A stretch of DNA of 46,420 nt from an uncultured Lachnospiraceae bacterium (GTDB lineage: Bacteria; Bacillota; Clostridia; Lachnospirales; Lachnospiraceae), in assembly GCA_947627365.1 (NCBI GenBank), contig CANQVT010000018.1:1-46420 (forward strand), written 5' to 3'. Position numbers and translations under genes: made by a program. Below are positions 1 through 9,040 of this stretch, one piece after another (the first letter of the stretch is position 1; each line of letters begins with the position of its first letter). The notes beneath the pieces are model-generated. The model was given only the letters and a program-made list of their open reading frames with translations. It was not told where the DNA came from and ran no database searches.

Positions 1-2121
1 GTCGAACAGCTCCCTGTCCTCGGCCGCGTCGACATTCTCCGCGGAGGTGCCGAGGATCGGGACGCCCATCTTCATCAGCGCCTCGGTCAGCTTGATCGCG
101 GTCTGCCCGCCGAACTGCACGACTGCGCCGTCCGGCTTCTCCAGGCGCACGACGTTCTCCACATTCTCCGGCGTCAACGGCTCAAAATAGAGCTTGTCCG
201 CGATATCGAAGTCTGTGCTTACGGTCTCCGGGTTATTATTGATGATAATGGTCTCGTAGCCTTCCTTCGCGAACGCCCAGGTACAATGCACCGAACAGAA
301 GTCGAACTCGATGCCCTGCCCGATGCGGATCGGCCCGGAGCCAAGAACAAGCACCTTCTTGCGCGTGCCCGGCATGCTATCAGTTTCATCGTCCGAGACC
401 CCCGTGTCTCTCTTGTCTGCGCCGTCTGCTTCATTTTCTTTTATTGCAGCCGTCCTGCCGGCATCGCTGATATATCCGCCGCCTGCCTCGTCCTCGCTTC
501 CGAACACCGAATAATAGTACGGCGTCTCGGCCGCGAACTCCGCCGCGCAGGTGTCCACCATCTTGTAGGCTGCCGTGATGCCGTTCTCGTAGCGCAGCTG
601 CCGGATCTGCTCCTCCGTGCGGCCGGTGAGCCGCGCGATCACGTTGTCCGGGAACTCGATGCGCTTCGCTTCCTTCAAAAGCTCCGCGGTCAGCTCCTGC
701 GTCCTCAGCGCCTGCTCCATCTCGACCAGGATCGCCAGCTTGTCGATGAACCAGTTGTCGATCATCGTGATCTCGTGGATCTTATCATACGGAACGCCCC
801 TGCGCAGCGCTTCGGCGATCACCCAGATCCGGCGGTCGTCCACGCGCGCGAGCTGCTGCATCAGCTCTTCCTCGTTAAGCTCCGAAAAATCATAGGACAA
901 CAGGCAGTCGACGTGCTGCTCCAGCGAGCGGATCGCCTTCATCAGAGCGCCCTCGAAATTGTCGCAGATGCTCATGACCTCTCCGGTCGCCTTCATCTGC
1001 GTGGTCAGCTTCCTGCTCGCGCTGATGAATTTGTCGAACGGCAGACGCGGCATCTTGACGACGCAGTAATCGAGCATCGGCTCAAAGCTCGCGTAGGTCT
1101 TGCCTGTGATCGCGTTCTTGATCTCGTCGAGCGTGTAGCCGAGCGCAATCTTCGCCGCCACCTTCGCGATCGGGTAGCCAGTCGCCTTGGACGCCAGCGC
1201 CGAGGAACGGCTGACACGCGGATTCACCTCGATGACGCAGTATTCAAAGCTCGTCGGATGCAGCGCAAACTGCACGTTGCAGCCGCCCGTGATATTCAGC
1301 TCCGTGATGATGTTCAGCGCGGAGGTACGTAGCATCTGGTACTCCTTGTCGCCCAGCGTCTGGGACGGAGCGACGACGATGCTGTCGCCGGTGTGCACGC
1401 CGACCGGATCGATGTTTTCCATGTTACAGACCGTGATCACGTTGCCCGCGCTGTCGCGCATCACCTCGTACTCGATCTCCTTCCAGCCCGCAATGCAGCG
1501 CTCCACGAGCACCTGCCCGACGCGGCTTAGGCGCAGGCCGTTCTCAAGGATCTCGACGAGCTCGTGGTGGTCGTGCGCGATGCCGCCGCCGCTGCCGCCG
1601 AGCGTGTAAGCCGGGCGCAGAACAACCGGAAAGCCGATGGTGCGTGTGAAGGCCACGCCCTCCTCGACGCTCTCCACGACCTTCGACGGGGCGACCGGCT
1701 CGCCGATTTTCTCCATCGTGCTCTTGAATTCCAGACGGTCCTCGGCCTTCTTGATCGTCTCCGAGGTCGTCCCGATCAGCCGCACGTCATGCTCTTTCAG
1801 AAAGCCTCTCTCCTCGAGCTCCATCGCAAGGTTCAGCCCCGCCTGTCCTCCAAGCGTCGGGAGCACGCTGTCCGGCTGCTCTTTGAGAATCAGCTGCTCA
1901 ACCACCTCGACGGTGAGCGGCTCGATGTATACCTTGTCCGCGATATCCTTGTCCGTCATGATCGTCGCCGGGTTCGAGTTCAGCAGGACGACCTCGATCC
2001 CCTCTTCCTTCAGGGAGCGGCACGCCTGCGTCCCGGCGTAGTCGAACTCCGCCGCCTGCCCGATCACGATCGGGCCGGAACCGATGACAAGCACCTTTTT
2101 GATCTGTGGATTCTTCGGCAT
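1..2121 (-). CDS. carB: Carbamoyl-phosphate synthase large subunit, 3' end cut by window edge
   Basis: Large subunit of carbamoyl-phosphate synthase, which makes carbamoyl phosphate from bicarbonate, ATP and CarA-derived ammonia for pyrimidines and arginine. The minus-strand frame reads from ATG at 2121 ([20 protein letters not shown]) to the left edge without a stop. About 707 residues are present of the roughly 1,070 usual, covering the N-terminal ATP-grasp half, the oligomerization region and the start of the second half, whose motif [15 protein letters not shown] lies near 310-360. The start overlaps the carA stop by one base (TAATG), which implies translational coupling. Unusual: about 45 acidic, low-complexity residues (positions about 361-505) sit just before the second-half motif, where relatives have only a few. 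The identity is clear; the C-terminal part is outside the window. Confidence 0.97.
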   Translation of the reverse strand, partial: MPKNPQIKKVLVIGSGPIVIGQAAEFDYAGTQACRSLKEEGIEVVLLNSNPATIMTDKDIADKVYIEPLTVEVVEQLILKEQPDSVLPTLGGQAGLNLAMELEERGFLKEHDVRLIGTTSETIKKAEDRLEFKSTMEKIGEPVAPSKVVESVEEGVAFTRTIGFPVVLRPAYTLGGSGGGIAHDHHELVEILENGLRLSRVGQVLVERCIAGWKEIEYEVMRDSAGNVITVCNMENIDPVGVHTGDSIVVAPSQTLGDKEYQMLRTSALNIITELNITGGCNVQFALHPTSFEYCVIEVNPRVSRSSALASKATGYPIAKVAAKIALGYTLDEIKNAITGKTYASFEPMLDYCVVKMPRLPFDKFISASRKLTTQMKATGEVMSICDNFEGALMKAIRSLEQHVDCLLSYDFSELNEEELMQQLARVDDRRIWVIAEALRRGVPYDKIHEITMIDNWFIDKLAILVEMEQALRTQELTAELLKEAKRIEFPDNVIARLTGRTEEQIRQLRYENGITAAYKMVDTCAAEFAAETPYYYSVFGSEDEAGGGYISDAGRTAAIKENEADGADKRDTGVSDDETDSMPGTRKKVLVLGSGPIRIGQGIEFDFCSVHCTWAFAKEGYETIIINNNPETVSTDFDIADKLYFEPLTPENVENVVRLEKPDGAVVQFGGQTAIKLTEALMKMGVPILGTSAENVDAAEDRELFD

Positions 2122-3194
2122 TATCTCTCCACCTCCATCATCTTCATAAAGCGGTCAAACAGATATCCCGAATCCTGCGGCCCCGGACAGGCCTCCGGGT
2201 GATACTGCACCGTGAAAATATTCTTGTTCGTGTAGGCCAGACCCTCGTTCGTCCCATCGTTGACATTCTCGAACGCCGGAACTGCGACCGACGGATCGAG
2301 CTTGTCCGTGTCCACCACATAGCCGTGATTCTGTGAGGAAATGTACACGCGGCCCGTGGAGAGATCCCGCACCGGATGGTTGCCGCCGCGGTGGCCGTAT
2401 TTCATCTTGTGCGTGTCGGCCCCGTTCGCGAGCGCCATAAGCTGATGTCCGAGGCAGATCGCGAAGATCGGCACGTCCGAGTCGTACAGCTTTTTGATCT
2501 CGGCGATGATCGAGCCGCACTCCTTCGGATCGCCCGGGCCGTTCGAGAGCATGATGCCGTCCGGCTTCGCGGCGAGGATCTCCTCCGCCGGGGTCAGCGC
2601 CGGGTAGACCGTCACTTCGCAGCCGCGCGCGTTCAGACTGCGCGCGATGTTCCGCTTTGCGCCGAGATCGAGCAAAGCAACCTTCAGCCCGTCGCCCGCA
2701 AGCACATATTTCTCCCTGCAGCTGACCTTCTCCACCTCTTTGCCGGTTCTGTACGCGGCTATGCGCGGCAGAAGCTCATCCGGCGAATAATTCTCGTCCG
2801 TCGTGATGCAGCCGTTCATCGTGCCCTTCTCGCGCAGGATCTTGGTCAGCGCGCGGGTATCGATACCGGCGATGCCCGGAATATCATACTTCAAAAGGAA
2901 ATTCTGTATCGTGTCCTCCGAGCGGAAATTGCTCGGCATGCGGGACAATTCGCGCACAATAAAGGCATCCAGCCAGGGACGATCCGATTCCATGTCCTCG
3001 TAGCAGATGCCATAATTTCCAATCAACGGATAAGTCATTACCACCGCCTGTCCAGCGTAGGATGGGTCGGTCAATACCTCCAGATAACCGGTCATCGACG
3101 TGTTGAAAACGATCTCGCTGATCACCTCACGCGCCGCACCGATACTCTGCCCGGTGAAAACCGTGCCATCCTCCAGAATCAAGAATGCTTTCAT
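2121..3194 (-). CDS. carA: Carbamoyl-phosphate synthase small (glutaminase) subunit
   Basis: Class I glutamine amidotransferase subunit that hydrolyses glutamine and channels ammonia to CarB. At 357 residues it is of normal length. The N-terminal small-subunit domain begins [15 protein letters not shown]. The C-terminal glutaminase domain shows the nucleophile Cys in IFAICLGHQ and the His/Glu pair in [11 protein letters not shown] chose ATG 3194 because AAGGAG lies 9-13 bases upstream and the protein then starts at the conserved N-terminus. A longer in-frame start near 3326 reads through a repeat element and has no homologous look. The stop overlaps carB ATG. A promoter about 165 bases upstream (3364-3392) and a repeat-bearing leader precede it. 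Confidence 0.97.
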   Translation of the reverse strand: MKAFLILEDGTVFTGQSIGAAREVISEIVFNTSMTGYLEVLTDPSYAGQAVVMTYPLIGNYGICYEDMESDRPWLDAFIVRELSRMPSNFRSEDTIQNFLLKYDIPGIAGIDTRALTKILREKGTMNGCITTDENYSPDELLPRIAAYRTGKEVEKVSCREKYVLAGDGLKVALLDLGAKRNIARSLNARGCEVTVYPALTPAEEILAAKPDGIMLSNGPGDPKECGSIIAEIKKLYDSDVPIFAICLGHQLMALANGADTHKMKYGHRGGNHPVRDLSTGRVYISSQNHGYVVDTDKLDPSVAVPAFENVNDGTNEGLAYTNKNIFTVQYHPEACPGPQDSGYLFDRFMKMMEVER

Positions 3195-3310
3195 ACTTTT
3201 TCCGGCTCCTTTCCATATATCTGCGATCGAGTAGGGCGGATTTCCCCTACTCGCTGCGCGACCCGCGTGCTGCGACAGCAGCAAATTTTTCCTCTCGCGG
3301 GTCTGTGCAT
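3191..3310 (-). other. Possible 39-codon leader frame in the carA mRNA leader
   Basis: An open frame from ATG 3310 to TGA 3191 covers the palindromic repeat. Its TGA overlaps the carA ATG (ATGA), the classic geometry for translational coupling. The conceptual peptide is rich in Arg and Cys (three consecutive Cys). No clear ribosome site precedes ATG 3310, so translation is uncertain. The frame may be open only because the repeat carries no stops in it. Confidence 0.3.
3251..3309 (-). repeat. Palindromic leader repeat, copy A
   Basis: On the minus strand the element reads GACCCGCG, an AGAGGA-containing middle, then CGCGGGTCG and GCAGCGA. Its ends can pair as an 8-bp stem. A related, longer copy lies at 26113-26196 in the same orientation relative to its downstream gene. 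Both sit between a recognizable promoter and the first gene of an operon. Just upstream, GCCGC-TTTTGT-GCGGC can form a small hairpin followed by GCGTTTT, and just downstream GAGTAGGG/CCCTACTC forms another. Confidence 0.7.
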
Positions 3311-3363
3311 AAAACGCGCCGCACAAAAGCGGCTCTCATCAATACAATGCTCAAATTGTTACG

Positions 3364-3392
3364 ATTCTACCATATCACAGCGCAGATTTCAA
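3364..3392 (-). promoter_or_regulatory. Sigma-A-type promoter of carAB
   Basis: On the minus strand, TTGAAA (3392-3387), a 17-bp spacer and TAGAAT (3369-3364) fit a vegetative promoter. Transcription would start near 3357, giving a leader of about 160 bases that contains repeat copy A. Confidence 0.6.
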
Positions 3393-3454
3393 TAAGTTTC
3401 CCTATACATATTTAAGAAATTTTTTTACGGAAGGAATCTGTTTCCAGTAAATGA

Positions 3455-3483
3455 TTGACATTATGAACCTGCTATTTTACAAT
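3455..3483 (+). promoter_or_regulatory. Strong sigma-A-type promoter of the beta-mannosidase gene
   Basis: TTGACA (3455-3460), a 17-bp spacer and TACAAT (3478-3483) form a near-consensus promoter about 70 bases ahead of ATG 3556. No obvious operator was seen. Confidence 0.75.
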
Positions 3484-3555
3484 ACGGTTAAATACAACCA
3501 AATAGGATAGCCGCTGTGTTTTGCGGCCGTTAACTTCATTTTCGGAGGTGCGATT

Positions 3556-5988
3556 ATGAAAACGATTTCTCTGAATGGCGCATGGACGCTTGACGTCTCT
3601 GATGGCGCCTTTTCCTCTGTCCCGGCGAGGGTTCCGGGCTCTGTCTATCACGATCTCTTGAGCGCCGGACTCATCCCGGACCCGTTCTACCGTGACAACG
3701 AGATGGAAGCTTTGAAGCTCATGGATCATGATTTCACGTACAGCCGCAGTTTCTCCGTGGACGAGGAATTTCTGAAGTCCGACGCGGTTCTGCTGCGCTG
3801 CGAAGGTCTGGACACCCTCGCCGACGTGTACATCAATGATCAGCTGGCCGGGCATGCCGACAACATGCACCGAACCTGGGAATTTGACGTGAGGGCGCTT
3901 CTGCGTCCCGGTGAAAATACGGTCCGGGTACAGTTCGCCTCCCCGACGAAATATATTAAGGAAGCCTACGCCAATTCCCGCGCGGACGGCACCTCAGACG
4001 CGATGGTCGGCTTCCCGCACATCCGCAAGGCGCATTGCATGTTCGGCTGGGACTGGGGTCCCCGCCTTCCTGACGCGGGCATCTGGAGACCGATCTCCCT
4101 GCTTGGCGTAAGCACGGCGCGCATCCGCGACGTACTGGTGCTGCAGCACCATGAGAACGGCAACGTCTCCCTTGAAGTGTGCACCCATCTGGAGCGCCTG
4201 ACCGAGGATCCGGTCGGCGTCTGTGTGACCGTCACCGCGCCGGACGGGACGACGCTTACCGGAAAGAGCTCACATTGCACGATCCCCGTGCCGGATCCGC
4301 AGCTCTGGTGGCCGGTCGGGCTCGGGGAGCAGCCTCTGTATCAGGTGCAAGTCACCCTCGACGGCGAGGGGCATCGCCTGGACAAATGGCAGGCTCGCAT
4401 CGGCCTGCGCACGATGACGGTCGAGCGCAGGAAGGACGAATGGGGCGAGTCGTTTGCCCACTATGTGAACGGCGTTTCCGTGTTCGCGATGGGCGCTGAC
4501 TACATACCGGAGGACAATCTCCTGCCCCGCGTCACCCCGAAGCGCACGCGCCGTCTTCTGGAGGACGCAAAGGCGGCAAATATGAACTGCATCCGCGTCT
4601 GGGGCGGCGGCTATTACCCGGAGGACTGTTTCTATGATATCTGTGATGAGCTGGGCCTTCTGGTCTGGCAGGACTTCATGTTCGCCTGCGCCGTGTACAA
4701 CCTCTCGGACGAATTTGAGGCAAATATCACCGCCGAATTCATCGATAATGTCCGGCGTCTGCGCCATCACGCGTCGCTCGCGCTCTGGTGCGGCAACAAT
4801 GAGATGGAACAGTTTGTATCGGAGGGCGAGTGGGTATCCTCGAAGCGGCAGGTGGCAGATTACATCAAGATGTATGAATACATCATCCCAAAGGTGCTGA
4901 AGGCCGAGGATCCGCAGGCGTTCTATTGGCCGGCGAGTCCGAGCAGCGGCGGCAGCTTCGACGATCCGCGGGATCCGTCGAGGGGCGACGTCCACTACTG
5001 GGACGTCTGGCATGGTCTGAAGCCCTTCACGGACTATCGGAACTATCTCTTCCGCTACGTCTCGGAGTTCGGCTTCCAGTCGTTCCCCTGCATGGCGACC
5101 ATCGAGAGCTTCACTGAGCCGGAGGACCGCAACGTCTTCTCCTACATTATGGAAAAGCACCAGCGCAACGCTTCCGCGAACGGACGCATCGTGTCGTACC
5201 TCTCCCAGATGTACCTCTATCCGGGCAATCTGGACGGACTGGTCTACGCCTCCCAGCTTCTGCAGGCGCAGGCGATGCAGTACGGCGTCGAACACTGGAG
5301 ACGGCACCGCGGCTGCTGCATGGGCGCGGTCATCTGGCAGCTCAACGATTGCTGGCCGGTGGCAAGCTGGTCAAGCATCGACTACTTCGGCCGCTGGAAA
5401 GCCCTGCACTACTACGCGAAGCGTTTCTTCGCGCCGGTGCTGATCTCCTGCCAGGAGGAAGGTATCCTGAGCCAGGACACGAATGTGAACGCCGAGCCGT
5501 TTGACCTGAAAAAGACTGCGCAGCTGAACGTGAGCAATGAGACGATGCAGGCTTTCTCCGGCAAGGCACACTGGGCGCTGCACCGCACGGACGCCTCCGT
5601 GATCGAGGAAGGCACGTTCGACGTGGAAGTCCCGGCGCTTTCCGCCGTGTGGCTGCCCGAGCAGGACTTCTCCGACCAGGACACCTACGGCTGCTATTAC
5701 TCCTACGAGCTAACTGACCAGACAAGCACGCTTGTTGGCGAAGGCACGGTGCTCTTCTGCGCACCGAAGCACTTCCGCTTTCTTGATCCGGCGCTCGAAG
5801 CGCACATCGAGGGCGACGAGGTCGTCGTCACGGCGAAAACTTACGCCCGCAGCGTAGAGCTGCAGTGCGGACCGGACGTCGTGCTCGAGGACAACTACTT
5901 CGACATGAGCGCAGGCACGCGCCGCGTCCGCATCGTGCGCGGAACGGTCGAAGGCGTGAAAGTGCGCAGTGTATTCGACATCAGATAA
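3556..5988 (+). CDS. GH2-family beta-mannosidase
   Basis: An exo-acting beta-mannosidase that removes terminal beta-mannose from mannan or N-glycan fragments. No signal peptide is visible, so it is probably cytoplasmic and acts on imported oligosaccharides. The 810 residues have the GH2 order: jelly-roll sugar-binding domain (about 1-170), immunoglobulin-like domain (about 180-290), TIM barrel (about 290-600) and C-terminal beta domains. The acid/base Glu is about residue 416 in WCGNNEME and the nucleophile Glu about residue 504 in YVSEFGFQS; both motifs are typical of the mannosidase branch of GH2. GGAGGTG precedes ATG 3556. The gene is monocistronic in appearance: its stop abuts the inverted-repeat element at 5988. 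Confidence 0.93.
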   Translation: MKTISLNGAWTLDVSDGAFSSVPARVPGSVYHDLLSAGLIPDPFYRDNEMEALKLMDHDFTYSRSFSVDEEFLKSDAVLLRCEGLDTLADVYINDQLAGHADNMHRTWEFDVRALLRPGENTVRVQFASPTKYIKEAYANSRADGTSDAMVGFPHIRKAHCMFGWDWGPRLPDAGIWRPISLLGVSTARIRDVLVLQHHENGNVSLEVCTHLERLTEDPVGVCVTVTAPDGTTLTGKSSHCTIPVPDPQLWWPVGLGEQPLYQVQVTLDGEGHRLDKWQARIGLRTMTVERRKDEWGESFAHYVNGVSVFAMGADYIPEDNLLPRVTPKRTRRLLEDAKAANMNCIRVWGGGYYPEDCFYDICDELGLLVWQDFMFACAVYNLSDEFEANITAEFIDNVRRLRHHASLALWCGNNEMEQFVSEGEWVSSKRQVADYIKMYEYIIPKVLKAEDPQAFYWPASPSSGGSFDDPRDPSRGDVHYWDVWHGLKPFTDYRNYLFRYVSEFGFQSFPCMATIESFTEPEDRNVFSYIMEKHQRNASANGRIVSYLSQMYLYPGNLDGLVYASQLLQAQAMQYGVEHWRRHRGCCMGAVIWQLNDCWPVASWSSIDYFGRWKALHYYAKRFFAPVLISCQEEGILSQDTNVNAEPFDLKKTAQLNVSNETMQAFSGKAHWALHRTDASVIEEGTFDVEVPALSAVWLPEQDFSDQDTYGCYYSYELTDQTSTLVGEGTVLFCAPKHFRFLDPALEAHIEGDEVVVTAKTYARSVELQCGPDVVLEDNYFDMSAGTRRVRIVRGTVEGVKVRSVFDIR

Positions 5989-6483
5989 ATTCGTGTATAG
6001 TGCACTACGAGTTTTTCATAATGGTTACCCGGACGCCACAGGAGCCGATGTGCCTGCCCACCGCAAACACGTTGTTCTCCTTGATTCGCTCCGCCGCTTA
6101 TGGACAGCTGTCTACGCAAACTCGCTTCGCTCAGACATGCTCCGACAGCTGTCGCTATGCTCGCGAATCCTGCGTCGAACTGCCTATCGTTTGCGTGCGG
6201 ACAGGCAACATCCTGTTTTCCCGCGGCTGTTTGTGACAGACACATAATTCGCTAATCTATTCTGCAAAAATACAAGAGTATAGATACTGTCGCATGCCAA
6301 CACACAGCCCGGCAAAAGGGTCTTGCTGTGTCAGGGCAGATCATTGAGGGCCGCCGGTGCTTGGTGAGCGTAAGCAAGCTTATGCACCGCTGCGTGCCCG
6401 ATTAAGCGCGAGCGGGTCTGCCCTGACATTGCAAGCCCGTGCAGGGCGTCCGGATATCCAATATGTGAATTAAAACACGAATT
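5988..6483. repeat. Non-coding element of about 0.5 kb with inverted-repeat ends (MITE-like or structured)
   Basis: The interval between the mannosidase stop and the next gene holds no credible gene but is rich in inverted repeats. Outer ends are AATTCGTGT (5988-5996) and ACACGAATT (6475-6483). Next, a 21-bp arm at 6017-6037 matches the reverse complement of 6445-6465 at 18 of 21 positions. Internally 6048-6068 pairs imperfectly with 6189-6211, TGTCAGGGCAGA (6329-6340) pairs perfectly with 6417-6428, and the palindrome GACAGCTGTC occurs at 6103 and 6144. No target-site duplication was recognized. It could be a miniature inverted-repeat element or a large structured RNA. Confidence 0.6.
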
Positions 6484-6495
6484 ACACTCCACGCG

Positions 6496-6504
6496 CATAT
6501 CATA
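6496..6504 (+). promoter_or_regulatory. Possible SigK/SigE-like -10 element
   Basis: CATATCATA fits the CATANNNTA pattern of the mother-cell sporulation sigma factor SigK. It ends 27 bases before ATG 6532. AACA occurs 18 bases upstream, close to but not exactly at the usual -35 spacing. The paralog at 31014-32684 has CATATGATA at nearly the same distance. Confidence 0.4.
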
Positions 6505-6531
6505 TAGCGAATCCCTTCGTCGGAGCGATCT

Positions 6532-7809
6532 ATGAACATGAATCTTACAGGACGGCATTTGATGGCGGCGCAGACCGATCAGCCAGACCGCGGCGGGCTT
6601 CAGGTCACGGTATTGTCTGAGCGGAACGCGCCCATCGCAGATGCCGTCGTCGATATTTCTTACACCGGAGATCCTGAAAATACCCTCGAAGAACTTCGTA
6701 CAAACGCGTCAGGTCAGACCGGCGTCATCGATCTTGGCACGCCGCCCATAGAATACAGCCTGCAGCCATCCCCCAATATGCCCTACGCAGAATACACCCT
6801 GCGCATCACTGCGCCCAACTATGAGCCCGCCGTGATCAGCAGTGCCGAAGTGCTCAGCGGAGAAATCTCTTTGCAGACAATACGCCTGCATCCTCTCATT
6901 GAAGGCGGTTTTCCGGACAGAATCGTCATTCCCGAACACACGCTGTACGGAAGCTATCCGCCCAAGATCGCCGAGGCGGAAATCAAGCCGGTGAATATAA
7001 GCGGCGAAATTGTGCTGGATGAGATCGTCGTGCCGGAATATATCATCGTCCACGACGGCCCTCCGCGCGATAACTCCGCCTCAAATTATTATGTGCGCTA
7101 CCGCGATTACATCAAGAACGTCGCCAGCAGCGAAATCTATGCCACCTGGCCACGAGAAACCCTTATTGCGAATATCCTGGCCATTCAATCTTTCACACTG
7201 AACCGTGTATACACCGAATGGTACCGAAACAATCGATATGATTTCACAATCACCTCCTCCACCGCCTACGACCAGAAATGGAGTCTGGGACGCACCATTT
7301 TCCAGAGCATCTCCGATGTGGTGGACGAAATATTCCTGAAGTATCTGTCGCGTCCGAACGTGCGCCAGCCAATCCTGACACAATATTGCGACGGCCAGCG
7401 AACACAGTGCCCGAACTGGCTGTCCCAGTGGGGAAGCGCCGATCTGGGCGAAGACGGATACGACGCGCTCTCCATCCTGCGCTATTATTACGGCGACTCC
7501 CTCTATATCAACACAACCGAGGAGGTCTCAGGCGTCCCGGAGTCCTACCCCGGCTATCTGCTTAAGGTCGGCTCGGTTGGCGCGGATGTGCTCAAGATTC
7601 AGGAACAGCTCAACGTGATCTCCGACAGCTATCCGCTGATCCCGAAGCTGACGCCGGACGGGATTTTCGGAGAAAACATGCTGGAAGCGGTTCGCACATT
7701 CCAGTCTATCTTCGGCCTGACACAGGACGGCGTCATCGGTCCCCGCACCTGGTACCGCATTCAGGAGATCTATGTGGCGGTCACGCGGCTTGCGGAAAAT
7801 GTCGTCTGA
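6532..7809 (+). CDS. SpoIID-like protein with C-terminal peptidoglycan-binding domain
   Basis: The 425-residue protein has three parts: a carboxypeptidase-regulatory-like beta domain (about 20-115), a SpoIID/amidase-enhancer-like region (about 185-335, with SSEIYATWP retaining the conserved Glu, and LSQWGSADLG matching the SpoIID SQWGA motif), and one PG_binding_1 domain (about 350-415, with DGIFGENML and DGVIGPRTW). SpoIID itself is a lytic transglycosylase of engulfment. No signal peptide or membrane segment is seen, which would suit a mother-cell spore-coat or cortex protein. A 556-residue paralog lies at 31014-32684. GGAG about 8 bases before ATG 6532 supports this start; ATG 6561 with AGGA is an alternative. 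Confidence 0.8.
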   Translation: MNMNLTGRHLMAAQTDQPDRGGLQVTVLSERNAPIADAVVDISYTGDPENTLEELRTNASGQTGVIDLGTPPIEYSLQPSPNMPYAEYTLRITAPNYEPAVISSAEVLSGEISLQTIRLHPLIEGGFPDRIVIPEHTLYGSYPPKIAEAEIKPVNISGEIVLDEIVVPEYIIVHDGPPRDNSASNYYVRYRDYIKNVASSEIYATWPRETLIANILAIQSFTLNRVYTEWYRNNRYDFTITSSTAYDQKWSLGRTIFQSISDVVDEIFLKYLSRPNVRQPILTQYCDGQRTQCPNWLSQWGSADLGEDGYDALSILRYYYGDSLYINTTEEVSGVPESYPGYLLKVGSVGADVLKIQEQLNVISDSYPLIPKLTPDGIFGENMLEAVRTFQSIFGLTQDGVIGPRTWYRIQEIYVAVTRLAENVV

Positions 7810-7819
7810 CCCGAAGTCC

Positions 7820-7876
7820 GGATAGATCTGACAAACACGGATAGACCTGCCAGACGCGGATGGCCTGCCGAAGCTG
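7820..7876. repeat. Three degenerate 19-bp tandem repeats
   Basis: Units begin at 7820, 7839 and 7858: GGATAGATCTGACAAACAC, GGATAGACCTGCCAGACGC, GGATGGCCTGCCGAAGCTG. They start 10 bases after the stop of the SpoIID-like gene. Nothing coding was recognized in 7810-8131. Confidence 0.7.
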
Positions 7877-7911
7877 ACGGGCGACCAGCCTCCAGCCTGA
7901 GGAAGAGACCT

Positions 7912-7994
7912 CTTCCACAACAGCAAAAGAAATCATTCCTGTATGTGAGGGTGTTGTCACAAAACCTGATCTGGCCCATCCACAATAGCAAAAG
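7912..7994. repeat. Spaced 18-bp direct repeat in the 7810-8131 intergenic region
   Basis: CTTCCACAACAGCAAAAG (7912-7929) recurs as CATCCACAATAGCAAAAG (7977-7994), 16 of 18 identical. No function is apparent. The rest of this 322-base gap shows no gene and no clear terminator. Confidence 0.5.
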
Positions 7995-8131
7995 GGACGT
8001 CCCGGGAAATATCAGCCTTGCCATGATATCTCCAGGGGCACCCCTGTTCTTTTCAAACATCTCTGTCATACGCAGTACTTTTGCTCAGCTCATAGAGTAT
8101 TAATATTGTCGACTTTACTTTCCCACGCGGT

Positions 8132-8917
8132 TTACAGAATATCCTTGCAACAATAATTCCGGTACGCCGCCGCCACACCGAGAGCCGCGAAAAGCATTCC
8201 GATCATGACAAGACGGGCGTCCAGCCCTCCGTTCGCAATAATATCCGCGCCCTCACAGTACCCGAACGGGGTGACATACTTGAGAAACTTCAGCTTTTCA
8301 CTCATATTCGAGATCAGATTCAGAAAGTACAACACCGTAGCGATTCCCAGACCGACTCCGAATCCGCCGCGGCGCAGAAATGCTGAGATCCCGAAACAGA
8401 CTGCCGCCAGCTCGATCTGCAACAGGAAACAGGCAAAATGCATCAGCAAGAGCTCCCGCCAGGGAATTGCCTCCCCGATCGCGCAGATGGAAAGCAGGGA
8501 CGCCACGAGCACGATCAGATTCATTGCAGCAATCTGAAGCAAAACTGCCGCCAGCTTTTCCGTCACCACGCGCGCCCTCGACACCGGGTGTGCCAGCAGA
8601 AATTCCGCTGTTCCCTCCCCTTCCTCTTTGGAGAGTATCGAAACGCCTGCAAGAGCAGCAAAGAAAGCGCCGCCCAGTCCGATCACATTTCCACACTCAA
8701 TCGCGTAAAATCCCGTCAGCGAACCAAAATTCAGGCGATCCATGCCGAACGCCGCCGCAAAACTTCCCATCGCGGCAAACAAATGGCTGACCGTTTCCAT
8801 TTCCCCCTTCATCTCCGGGAACACAAGCAGACAGATCACGAGCAGAGCCGCGATCGCGCCTGTCCATACCGCAAAGGAAATCCTGCCCTGCCGCAATTCA
8901 TGTTTCATGAGTGTCAT
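8132..8917 (-). CDS. ABC-2-type transporter permease
   Basis: Membrane subunit of an ABC exporter, 261 residues. It has about six hydrophobic segments, starting with the one at about 17-33 (the IAALLVICLLVFPEM region). The arrangement is that of ABC-2 permeases paired with a separate ATPase. The substrate cannot be read from sequence; relatives with TetR-type regulators export drugs or lipids. AAGGAG lies upstream of ATG 8917. It follows its ATPase gene (9041-9925) on the same strand with a 115-base gap that holds a duplicated repeat. Confidence 0.85.
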   Translation of the reverse strand: MTLMKHELRQGRISFAVWTGAIAALLVICLLVFPEMKGEMETVSHLFAAMGSFAAAFGMDRLNFGSLTGFYAIECGNVIGLGGAFFAALAGVSILSKEEGEGTAEFLLAHPVSRARVVTEKLAAVLLQIAAMNLIVLVASLLSICAIGEAIPWRELLLMHFACFLLQIELAAVCFGISAFLRRGGFGVGLGIATVLYFLNLISNMSEKLKFLKYVTPFGYCEGADIIANGGLDARLVMIGMLFAALGVAAAYRNYCCKDIL

Positions 8918-8940
8918 CTTCGTTCTCCTTTTCTTAAGCC

Positions 8941-9040
8941 GTGCTCAACCTCGCTAAGTGGCAAATGCCCACCATAGTGCGTTTTGCCGCCAGGCTCGAC
9001 ATAGTCTCGCTAAGTGATAAATATGTCCGTATGGCACGGC
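8941..9040. repeat. Duplicated intergenic repeat, 56-bp period
   Basis: CTCGCTAAGTG occurs at 8950-8960 and 9006-9016. The flanks are also related: GTGCTCAAC versus GGCTCGACATAGT before, and an AAAT-containing tract after. It lies between the ATPase and permease genes, so it would be transcribed in the intercistronic RNA. It resembles a REP-like spacer; function unknown. Confidence 0.55.

Noticed and set aside
3195..3326. Longer carA start at 3326
   Set aside because: The extra 44 residues come from the repeat element; ATG 3194 has a proper ribosome site and the conserved N-terminus.
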